A DNA stretch of 43,093 nucleotides from Nostoc sp. CHAB 5834 (GTDB lineage Bacteria > Cyanobacteriota > Cyanobacteriia > Cyanobacteriales > Nostocaceae), in the NCBI GenBank assembly GCA_020829485.1, contig JAIVFU010000058.1, positions 1 to 43,093 on the forward strand, given 5' to 3'. The notes beneath the pieces were generated by a model that searched no databases, was not told the DNA's origin, and was given only the letters and a program-made list of their open reading frames with translations. The position numbers were made by a program, and so were the translations under genes. Positions 36,467 through 43,093 of the stretch are shown one piece after another. The number at the start of each line of letters is the position of its first letter. Position 1 is the first letter of the stretch.

Positions 36467-36596
36467 TATAGGAATCGTATTTGATTTTTGAAATTATCTA
36501 TGTGGGCGGGGAGTGGGGAGTAGGGAGTAGGGAGTAGGGAATTAGGCTTTTCGATCTGTACGGAGCTTTTTCAGAAATCAAATATTAGTCCTATAG
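36467..36596. mobile_element. MITE, family E copy, carrying heptamer repeats
   Basis: TATAGGAATCGTATTTGATT (36467-36486) and AATCAAATATTAGTCCTATAG at the right end (to 36596) are inverted. The centre holds GGGAGTA heptamers (about 36509-36539). Other copies are at 41957-42064 and 29540-29882. Confidence 0.7.
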
Positions 36597-36671
36597 TAAT
36601 TACTGTTATACTAGTCTAGAAAAGAATGATACTGCATTCTTAAATAGAGTTTTAACTTTTCAAATTTACTT

Positions 36672-37931
36672 TTACTCTGGCAGAGTCAATCCTTTGAGGG
36701 GTTGAGAAATTTCTGTCTTATCTAGACCTTTGCTCTGAATTAAGACTCCAAAGCCGCCGAGTCCTGTGGGATTTATAAGCTGGTGTAGTGAGTCCCGGCG
36801 CTGTAGTAACTGTGAGAGGGGTTGCTGTTGATCAGAAAGGGCAGCAATGCGATCGCCTAACCCCAACGCCATCAAAAATAATCCCTGTTGAATAAAACCA
36901 ATATTCTTTAAATTGTACTTCTGCCCCCAGAGTTCCAAAGCTGTAAAGTCAACATGGGCTGTGATATCTTGTCGCCCAATATTAATATAGGGGTTGTCAT
37001 GGAAACGATGCTGGTAATAACACTGTAGCGTTCCTTGCGATCGCCTGGGATTATAATAACGGCTAGCGGGGTAGCCATAATCAATTGTTAACACATAGCC
37101 GCGCTGCAAGCTGTCTGCTACTATACTCAACCAGTCTAGAGCAGCTAAATTAATTTCACTGCGGTAATCATCTGGATATGCATTTTGGGTAAAGTCGATT
37201 CCTATTAAGTCTAAATATTCAGCTAGTTGGGGCGTTGAAGGTTCGCCTGTGACTTCTACAAATGCAAAATTTGACCTCTCCCCCAACCCCTCCCCTATGT
37301 TCGCGTAGCGGCACGAAGTGCGGGGAGGGGAGAAAGACTCAGTTGAAGGGGTTTGGGGGGTTGGGTTTTGTGATGTTGTCACATAAATTTCTCGGAGTTC
37401 ACCCGTTTCTAGGATGAATTGATGGACGGGGAAAGCATCAACTAACTCGTTAGAAAAAAAGCAGCCTGCGATCGCATTTGCTGGTATATCTTCTAAATTA
37501 CACCAACGCACGGGGAAATCTTGCAAGCGTTGTTGCTGTTCTTGTCTTAAAGTTGGGGACTTTTCAATAATGATGTACTCTAGCGCAGTAAAAAAATCTG
37601 GGTAGCGTAGCTGATGATATTTGAGGATATGCAAAGCTAGCAATCCTTGACCTGCTCCCATTTCTACCAGAGAAAAGGGTACAGGTTTTCCTAAAATCTC
37701 CCACATTTGCAAAAATTGTTCTGCTAGTAACTCCCCAAAGTCAACACAGAGGTTAGGAGAGGTGAAAAAATCACCACCCTGAAAGCCAATTTTGACTGCA
37801 TCGCTGGAATAGTAGCCATGTTCAGGGTGATATAATACCATATCCATGAATTCGGCAAAAGTAATTCGTTGCTGGGGAGTAGTGGTAATGTGATGAGCGA
37901 TCGCTGCACACAATGCTGGATTTGAATCCAT
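36672..37931 (-). CDS. MidA/NDUFAF7-type SAM-dependent methyltransferase
   Basis: From ATG 37931 the product is 419 aa, beginning MDSNPALCAAIAHHI. Motifs of the family: RITFAEFMDMVLYHPEHGYY, FTSPNLCVDFGELLA, LVEMGAGQGLLALHIL (SAM binding), GCFFSNELVDAFPVHQF and LTIDYGYPASRYYNPRRSQGTLQCYYQH. Relatives methylate an arginine in the NDUFS2/NuoD (NdhH) subunit of complex I, so a role in NDH-1 maturation is plausible. Residues encoded by about 37268-37372 contain an in-frame short repeat that other members would lack. A start at 37994 is possible but adds unconserved residues. Confidence 0.85.
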   Translation of the reverse strand: MDSNPALCAAIAHHITTTPQQRITFAEFMDMVLYHPEHGYYSSDAVKIGFQGGDFFTSPNLCVDFGELLAEQFLQMWEILGKPVPFSLVEMGAGQGLLALHILKYHQLRYPDFFTALEYIIIEKSPTLRQEQQQRLQDFPVRWCNLEDIPANAIAGCFFSNELVDAFPVHQFILETGELREIYVTTSQNPTPQTPSTESFSPPRTSCRYANIGEGLGERSNFAFVEVTGEPSTPQLAEYLDLIGIDFTQNAYPDDYRSEINLAALDWLSIVADSLQRGYVLTIDYGYPASRYYNPRRSQGTLQCYYQHRFHDNPYINIGRQDITAHVDFTALELWGQKYNLKNIGFIQQGLFLMALGLGDRIAALSDQQQPLSQLLQRRDSLHQLINPTGLGGFGVLIQSKGLDKTEISQPLKGLTLPE

Positions 37932-38086
37932 AAAATTTGAGGTTTGAGATTGGGAACTAAAAACAATAAATGAATTATGAATAATCCAAAACAAAATTGA
38001 TAATTCATAATTTCCCTAATGGTCTACAAACTCCATTCACTTTAATTGACAAATCACCTTATATCAGGTAAAAGCAGATTCTTAGA

Positions 38087-38914
38087 CTACTCGCAATCGA
38101 AAGCCAGCGTACCATTCTTGGCAAATACGCTAAAACCATCTAAAAATTCTATGGCTGCTTCATTCTCTGCATGAGGTTCATTTTGCTCATCAAGCAGCAC
38201 TTTATATGGACGTTGACAGGTGAAACAAAAATTTTGAAAAAAGAATGTCCAACCACACTCAGAAATGTATGTTCTTAGTGTGTTCCATAAGTCTTCCTCT
38301 ATGAAGCATCCTAGCTCAGAGGTGCAGAAGTCCAACAATCCACAAATACTACACACCGTATCTGGTGAGACTAAACCTGATGCCAAATAGAACCAAAATT
38401 GCTCTATTTCCCTTTGCTGATTAGGTTTACCAAATTTCCAGATTAAAGATGATTTTTCACTATCGCGTAGGCTTCCAGGTATCAGATTATTGAGCGGTGA
38501 CCAGAACGTTAATTGCTTATGCAAAATATTCCATAGCTTAATTTCAAACTGCTGTCCAACAATTTCAATCATAGGATAAACAATATGTCGGTAAAAAGAA
38601 TTACAAAGTAATCCTTTGAATAATTGATTTTTAACTTTTCTAATGATGTTGTTCAGCTTACGTTGATTGGATAAGTTTGCAGCCGGATGAATATGGCTTA
38701 TAAAGCTGAGGTTAGCCACACTAAGCGGACTTTCAAAATAGTATATGTCAGGTATTTCTGTATTTGATATTTTCTTGTAAACTGCCTCGATTGCGGAAAA
38801 AACTCTTACTTTATCAACTGGCTGAGTTGATATTGCCATTGAATACCACTTCATTCGATAGTCACCAATCAGAGCTTTTTGCTGTCCTGTTAACTCAAAA
38901 ATCTTTGACATCAA
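38087..38914 (-). CDS. DUF6745-like protein
   Basis: The 275-aa protein starts SKIFELTGQQKALIGDYRMK, like the N-terminus of DUF6745 proteins ('LTPEQ..LI..YR.KW..IA'), with VANLSFISHIHP and a C-terminal half containing paired cysteines (CSICG, CFTCQ). It ends ENEAAIEFLDGFSVFAKNGT, resembling the family's 'G.PA..F.DG...Y...G'. Function unknown. The stop of the small upstream gene lies 5 bp before its ATG, so both form one transcription unit. This protein is more divergent and shorter in the middle than relatives I can recall, so it could be partly decayed. Confidence 0.65.
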   Translation of the reverse strand: MMSKIFELTGQQKALIGDYRMKWYSMAISTQPVDKVRVFSAIEAVYKKISNTEIPDIYYFESPLSVANLSFISHIHPAANLSNQRKLNNIIRKVKNQLFKGLLCNSFYRHIVYPMIEIVGQQFEIKLWNILHKQLTFWSPLNNLIPGSLRDSEKSSLIWKFGKPNQQREIEQFWFYLASGLVSPDTVCSICGLLDFCTSELGCFIEEDLWNTLRTYISECGWTFFFQNFCFTCQRPYKVLLDEQNEPHAENEAAIEFLDGFSVFAKNGTLAFDCE

Positions 38915-38919
38915 TCCTC

Positions 38920-39159
38920 TTATTGTTCATAGTTCAAATCAATGGTATGTTCAAGATTAAGTTCCCCAAAATGACGTTCAAATCTGGCTCGTGCTGTCTC
39001 CTTTTCTGCTTCAGACAGCAACAATTTAAAAACTTGTCCAAACTGTTGCTCTAAAAAGGTTGCAGCTAGCCGTTCAGGAGGAACGCCAATTGCCTCAGCC
39101 TGTCGCGCAATTGCAGTGAAAATCTGATCGTTCAGTTCCAGTGTCAGAAGATGGGTCAT
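38920..39159 (-). CDS. Small antitoxin-like protein, partner of the DUF6745-like gene
   Basis: The 79-aa protein begins MTHLLTLELNDQIFTAIARQ, a strand followed by helices (AEAIGVPPERLAATFLEQQF), in the manner of ribbon-helix-helix or other small antitoxin DNA-binding proteins. The C-terminal half is charged and helical (AEKETARARFERHFGELNLE). Such genes usually sit directly before a toxin; here the next gene, 5 bp on, is the DUF6745-like protein. Antitoxin identity is inference from size, pattern and position. Confidence 0.6.
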   Translation of the reverse strand: MTHLLTLELNDQIFTAIARQAEAIGVPPERLAATFLEQQFGQVFKLLLSEAEKETARARFERHFGELNLEHTIDLNYEQ

Positions 39160-39366
39160 AGAAGTATGGAACGTGGCTAGAGGCTACGGTAATTATAGCT
39201 TTGCTTGTTTGATGCCCCAATCAATGAAAAACTTGCGCTATGGGAATTACCAATTTCAAGGTAAGTAGCTAAACAAAATTAATTACACAAAATTAAGCTA
39301 TGAAACCCTTATCTACACTAGAATCTCATGTGTAAATAATTCTGTGCGATTACTTAGCGATCGCTA

Positions 39367-39756
39367 TTAAGCACTCACCAACGACACCAGCACGCCATTA
39401 GGATCGCGGACACGAGCAATAGTGTGTCCCCCAGGCTGGCTTTTCGGGGCATCTAATGTTTTTGCGCCTGCGCCGATCGCTCTCATGTAAGCGCTGCCAA
39501 CATCGGGAGTAATAAATGATATCTGAATTAATGCCGGTGGTTGTGTAGCGTCGTTGGGATGGCAACCACCAGGAAATAACTTTTGTGCTTCGCTACTAGA
39601 GGAGAAAGCTAGTGTGGTGTTTCCGGTTTCGATTTCCGCCCAGATAGATTGTCCTTTATCCTGGAGAGTGCGACGAACTAAACCAAAGGCTTTTTCGTAA
39701 AACTCAACGGTCTTAACTACATCGTCTACCCAAATAACCGTGTAAGCAAATTTCAT
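39367..39756 (-). CDS. VOC family (glyoxalase/dioxygenase-like) protein
   Basis: The 129-aa protein has the vicinal-oxygen-chelate pattern: MKFAYTVIWVDDVVKTVEFYEKAFGL at the start, a central AFSSSSEAQKLFPGG, and the second half ISFITPDVGSAYMRAIGAGA ending HTIARVRDPNGVLVSLVS. These small dimeric proteins include glyoxalase I, fosfomycin and bleomycin resistance proteins. Metal ligands are not certain and the substrate is unknown. An AAGGAGAA site precedes the ATG. It is monocistronic. Confidence 0.88.
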   Translation of the reverse strand: MKFAYTVIWVDDVVKTVEFYEKAFGLVRRTLQDKGQSIWAEIETGNTTLAFSSSSEAQKLFPGGCHPNDATQPPALIQISFITPDVGSAYMRAIGAGAKTLDAPKSQPGGHTIARVRDPNGVLVSLVSA

Positions 39757-39868
39757 AATTCTTTCTCCTTAACTAGAAAAAATGAGGGTTTGAAACCCAC
39801 GGAGGTGGGTAAAGCCTTGTGTAGACGCGGTTTCTAACCGCCCTTTTAACTACGAATTACGAATTGTT

Positions 39869-40405
39869 TTAACTCTCCAGAATATTATGATCTGTTGCTA
39901 GAGTTTGTGCGCCTGTTTTCATCATTTCTATATCTGATGGCGACCAATAATGAGGCTCTTGACAGTGATGTGCTACTAGCAATCCCCATAATCCTCTAGG
40001 TATGACAATTGGTACAACCAAGTTGGCGCGAACCTGCATATTGCGGAGAAAATCTCGGTGACAAGGCTGGATTGGCTCTAATTCAATATCAGCGATCGCC
40101 TTTACCCGTCCTGCTAAGTATAAAGCAGCATACTCATTGTTAAAACAATCATCTGGGCCAGTAGAACCAAGTATTGAGAATTCTTTAGAACTCAAAGATT
40201 CAAAAGTCACCTGTCCCTGCCACTGACTGTAAAAATAATACAATACTACCCGATCAACCTGAAGCGATTCTCTAAGTTGATTGGTTGTTTGCCGAACTAA
40301 CTCATCACGCTGCATTGTTTTAACAAGGCGATCGAGCAAATTTTGCAAACCCTGTTCAGGGCGATCGCGGCTATGGTGAAATTCGGAGTGAGGATGAATT
40401 TGCAC
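39869..40405 (-). CDS. Stand-alone GAF protein with DXCF cyanobacteriochrome cysteines
   Basis: The 178-aa protein is essentially one GAF domain (~25-175). It carries DDCF at residues 85-88 and the bilin-attachment Cys-His pair at 115-116 (PIQPCHRDFL), followed by VRANLVVPIVIPRGLWGLLV and AHHC. These are the diagnostic features of DXCF cyanobacteriochromes, and the two cysteines are 28 residues apart, as in TePixJ. It should bind phycocyanobilin or phycoviolobilin covalently. No output domain (kinase, GGDEF, MCP) is fused, so signalling would need a partner. It stands alone on the minus strand. It could also be a GAF module separated from a lost larger gene. Confidence 0.87.
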   Translation of the reverse strand: MQIHPHSEFHHSRDRPEQGLQNLLDRLVKTMQRDELVRQTTNQLRESLQVDRVVLYYFYSQWQGQVTFESLSSKEFSILGSTGPDDCFNNEYAALYLAGRVKAIADIELEPIQPCHRDFLRNMQVRANLVVPIVIPRGLWGLLVAHHCQEPHYWSPSDIEMMKTGAQTLATDHNILES

Positions 40406-40632
40406 GGTTTTAAAATTACGACTAAGTAAATGCTGCCGGATTTATATAGTAAATTCTTAGACCTTATTTAAATACATTCTTGTATTTATAGCAGCAATTC
40501 AATTTTAACGGAACACAATACTTGGTTTTAACCATACATAGCTCAAAAAATCAATAGTTTTAGTGAAAATTAATATAACAGTCAAAAAAAGCGAGAGATA
40601 GGCACAAAGACTTATTCTCGCTTTTTGATTAC

Positions 40633-41916
40633 CTAAGCTGTGAGAGTTGCGATCGCTCGATCCACAGCTTCTAAAGCAGTGTTTACTTCCGCCTCTGTGA
40701 CAATTAGCGGTGGCACAAATCGGACTACTTTTGGCCCGGCTGGTACGAGTAATACACCCTCGTTGATGGCAGCATTGACAATATCTGCTGCGGTTAGTTG
40801 AATGTCGGCTCGCAACTCCAAACCGTTGATTAAACCCCAACCCCGGATTTCGCCAACCTGCTGAGGATATTTCGCTGCGATCGCCTGCAATCCAGATCGC
40901 AATTGTTCACCCCTGTCTTGCACATTCTGCAAAATATTTTCCCGTTCTAATGTCTGGCAAACACTGAGTGCTACACCACACACAAAAGGATTTCCGCCAA
41001 AGGTGCTAGCGTGTTCCCCTGGTTGAAAAACATCACAGAATTTCTTGCTCATCATTGCGCCGATGGGGATACCGCCACCTAAGCCTTTGGCACTGGTGAA
41101 AATATCCGGTTCAACGCCGAGATGTTCGTAAGCCCATAATTTGCCACTGCGTCCCATACCAACTTGCACTTCATCAAAAATCAATAAAATGCCAGTTTCA
41201 TCGCAAATTTGCCGGAGCTTTTTGAAATAGGCAACATCTCCTGGACGTACACCCCCTTCTCCCTGCAATGGCTCAATCAGAATCGCCGCTACCCGGTAAT
41301 CGCCTTCATCTAACTCGCTAATCGCTACTTCCACAGCGTTAATATCGTTGTAATTTACGTAGTGGAACCCAGGCACTAAAGGATCAAAATATTTTTGATA
41401 CTTCGGTTGTGCGGTGGCGGTAATCGTTGCCAAAGTCCGTCCGTGGAAACTGGCATTGGCGGTTAAAATAATCGGTTTTTCAATGTCTAATACTGTGTGG
41501 GCATATTTTCGCGCCAGTTTAATTGCAGCCTCATTAGCTTCAGCACCAGAGTTGCAGAAAAACACGCGATCGGCACAAGAATGATCAACGAGCCATTTTG
41601 CCAATTCACCTTGCTCAGGAATGTAGTACAAATTAGAGACATGGTGCAGCTTCTGGATTTGGCGTGTCACCGCTTCTACCATCACTGGGTGGGCGTGTCC
41701 TAAAGTACAAGTGGCAATTCCAGCCACAAAGTCCAGATATTCTCGCCCCTGTGTATCCCAAACTCGGCATCCAGCACCCCGTTCTAGGGCTAAAGGAAAC
41801 CGGGCGTAGGTAGACATGACAGCTTCATTAAAGCTATCTGTATCAAAGGGACTAGATGCTACAGACCCTGAATCTGGGGGGATGGTGGCTTGGTCAACGA
41901 GAGTTTGTAGGCTCAC
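40633..41916 (-). CDS. argD: Acetylornithine aminotransferase
   Basis: The 427-aa class III PLP aminotransferase contains VRPGDVAYFKKLRQICDETG, LLIFDEVQVGMGRSGKLWAY (PLP Asp) and FTSAKGLGGGIPIGAMMSKK with the Schiff-base Lys. N-terminal GREYLDFVAGIATCTLGHAH is typical of ArgD. It makes N-acetylornithine from N-acetylglutamate semialdehyde in arginine synthesis, and similar enzymes also act on succinyl-diaminopimelate. The first ~25 residues look like a variable extension. It is monocistronic, with a GAGGAG site before the ATG. Confidence 0.94.
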   Translation of the reverse strand: MSLQTLVDQATIPPDSGSVASSPFDTDSFNEAVMSTYARFPLALERGAGCRVWDTQGREYLDFVAGIATCTLGHAHPVMVEAVTRQIQKLHHVSNLYYIPEQGELAKWLVDHSCADRVFFCNSGAEANEAAIKLARKYAHTVLDIEKPIILTANASFHGRTLATITATAQPKYQKYFDPLVPGFHYVNYNDINAVEVAISELDEGDYRVAAILIEPLQGEGGVRPGDVAYFKKLRQICDETGILLIFDEVQVGMGRSGKLWAYEHLGVEPDIFTSAKGLGGGIPIGAMMSKKFCDVFQPGEHASTFGGNPFVCGVALSVCQTLERENILQNVQDRGEQLRSGLQAIAAKYPQQVGEIRGWGLINGLELRADIQLTAADIVNAAINEGVLLVPAGPKVVRFVPPLIVTEAEVNTALEAVDRAIATLTA

Positions 41917-41956
41917 TACCGCTCCTCCTGAAAGTTCTTCATTATATAGTTATTTA

Positions 41957-42064
41957 CTATAGGACTCATATTTGATTTTTGAAAAAAACTCAGTACACCT
42001 TTATTCCTTCTTAAGAGTCCCCAGTCTCTACGAGTAATTCAGGAATCAAATCGGATTGCTATAG
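41957..42064. mobile_element. MITE, family E copy
   Basis: CTATAGGACTCATATTTGAT on the left and AATCAAATCGGATTGCTATAG on the right (to 42064) are imperfect inverted ends. It is 108 bp and non-coding. The sequence matches the element at 36467-36596 at both ends. Confidence 0.7.
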
Positions 42065-42237
42065 TTTCCTAGAAATTTCTAAAAAATACTTTTTATTTAG
42101 CACAGATCGTACTTCTTCTTAGGCTAACGCTTACATCACCTCAAAGGCATGGCTGTGGTGAAAAAACTCCCCTGTGAAATGAAAGGAGTTTAGTGAATGT
42201 TGGAAAAGTGTTAAAGTATACCAAAAAAACCGCTTTC

Positions 42238-42416
42238 ATATCATGTCCGGTTGAACACAAGTCAATTGCGTTCGCTCTTAGCGTTCCCGTTCGCGCAGCG
42301 TCTCCGTCAGGAGAAGGGTACGAAGTGAAGCAATCGCAGAGTCCTTGGATTGCTTCGCTCCACTTCGTTGCACTCGCAATGACATAATATCATAAGCAAT
42401 TTGCCGGACATGATAT
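42238..42416. mobile_element. MITE, family G (TIR ATATCATGTCCGG)
   Basis: Perfect 13-bp inverted ends ATATCATGTCCGG (42238-42250) and CCGGACATGATAT (42404-42416). The interior is made of common dispersed repeats (GCGTTCGCTCTTAGCG, CGTTCGCGCAGCGTCTCC, GATTGCTTCGCTCCACTTCG). No clear target duplication. Confidence 0.8.
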
Positions 42417-43048
42417 CACTCCTCTCCCCGAAACGGATATAGGGTTTTAAACCCTAATTCCCTTGTAGGCAAAGGGGCTAGGGGAGGTTAAGTTTCCGAA
42501 GCTTTGATGTTACGAAAAATACTTTTCAAACAACCTCTAAAAGGGATCAGTTTTTGCGAAAAATTAAATGCAAAACTTACTATACACTCAAAAAACCTAA
42601 GTACAAGGTAGGAAAGCAAACTTGATTTTAAACAATACAGTACCAATTGATGTGTCGATTGTATTAATTGAGACTTGGGTTTTAATACCCGCAGGGGTTG
42701 CAGGTAGATTATTAGCTCTTGCAGTCAGACTTGAATTGATACCAAAAACTGACTTCACTGGGTTATTACAGGCATTTATTGTGTCTGATACAACAGCTAC
42801 ATCTTTGGAAAAAGTATCTGAGAAGCCAGAAGCAAAGCTTTGCTTTGAAATAGCAATTATTTTACCTAGAAGCGCTAGTCTAACGTCTACGTCAGCACTA
42901 CCTCCCTTAGGCACATCTGCAAACCCATTATACAAGAGGCTAATGGGCTGAACGTTAAATCCAACAGGTAAGTAGGTCGGCAGGAAAAAACGAAACTATG
43001 TAACAATAAATAAATACGGAGAATATATCTACCGAGGTAACAAAAAAT

Positions 43049-43093
43049 ATGGGCGCTCGTTTGAGGGTATTTCTGACTAAAGAGGAAAACAAA
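43049..43093 (+). CDS. 5' end of a probable IS630-type helix-turn-helix transposase (partial)
   Basis: The last 45 bases open a frame MGARLRVFLTKEENK. This closely resembles the N-terminus of the helix-turn-helix subunit of cyanobacterial IS630-family transposases ('MGARLRVFLT.E...'). The gene continues beyond the window. The call rests on 15 residues only. Confidence 0.5.
   Translation, partial: MGARLRVFLTKEENK

Larger units (their letters stand above)
36091..36671. other. Intergenic region with a micro-ORF and a MITE
   Basis: It holds a dispersed repeat at 36115-36143 (TTAGGCGTAGCCTGTTGTAG), GTTGACCGCTGACGG-type heptamers at 36228-36260, a 31-codon ORF (36340-36435) and a family E MITE (36467-36596). 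Confidence 0.6.
41917..43048. other. 1.1-kb intergenic region: two MITEs and repeats
   Basis: No firm gene is present. A family E MITE is at 41957-42064 and a family G MITE at 42238-42416. CTCCTCTCCCC ... GGGGCTAGGGGAGG with an inner TAGGGTTTTAAACCCTA hairpin lies at 42419-42488. From 42600 to 42995 long open frames overlap on both strands. The minus one (through LTARANNLPATPAGIKTQVS, TGT-rich end at 42597) looks more protein-like, but it has no ATG and no recognisable family. Confidence 0.5.

Noticed and set aside
42597..42951. Coding region on either strand
   Set aside because: Long frames overlap on both strands, both lack an ATG start (TTG only), there is no ribosome site, and no family is recognisable. 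Possibly a gene fragment on the minus strand, not supportable as a gene.

Overview
This window looks like chromosomal DNA of a filamentous, heterocyst-forming cyanobacterium close to Nostoc/Anabaena. The evidence is the split rpoC (rpoC1 + rpoC2), petG and a CytM-like cytochrome, a cyanobacteriochrome-type GAF protein, the very frequent HIP1 octamer GCGATCGC, intergenic heptamer tandem repeats, and many short dispersed repeats and MITE-like elements. No tRNA, CRISPR array or complete insertion sequence was found.

Layout. Positions 1-130 hold a 5S rRNA, the end of an rRNA operon, followed by a strong terminator. Positions 200-4000 are accessory and decayed: a DUF29-like gene, a LOTUS-like gene broken by one stop codon, a TnpB remnant, a parvulin-type isomerase gene and two copies of one MITE family with target duplications. 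Positions 4000-6100 hold cytM-like, petG, rsmD and hisH. Positions 6100-11700 hold a broken peptidase C15 gene, a DUF3370 gene, a receiver protein lacking its phospho-acceptor Asp, a conserved hypothetical and a Uma2-family gene. Positions 11900-23300 hold the minus-strand block rpsT, tatD, rpoB, rpoC1, rpoC2. hisD follows on the plus strand, then a UspA gene and a second Uma2 gene.

Positions 27100-28900 are the most unusual part: three minus-strand genes for small proteins with textbook double-glycine leaders (L-12, S/T-11, E-8, L-4, G-2, G-1) and extremely glycine-rich, repeat-built cores. One core is collagen-like (GAPGQA units); two are recent 350-bp tandem duplicates with RGG and GGA/GGI repeats. 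A good sigma70-type promoter (TTGACC-16-TATAAT) precedes the first of the duplicates. No transporter or modifying enzyme is encoded nearby.

Positions 30100-41900 hold a PD-(D/E)XK-like protein, an SRPBCC protein, hslO (Hsp33), a large repeat-containing membrane protein, a beta-hydroxyacid dehydrogenase, a MidA/NDUFAF7-type methyltransferase, a two-gene unit (small antitoxin-like protein + DUF6745-like protein), a VOC protein, a stand-alone GAF protein with both cysteines of a DXCF cyanobacteriochrome, and argD. A 31-codon membrane-peptide ORF lies at 36340-36435. The right edge enters what looks like an IS630-type transposase gene.

Housekeeping functions (transcription, ribosome, histidine and arginine synthesis, the cytochrome b6f subunit) are interleaved with mobile and repetitive DNA. 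At least seven MITE-like families occur, some nested, and short repeats have entered at least two reading frames without breaking them. All family assignments come from reading the sequence; no database search was run.
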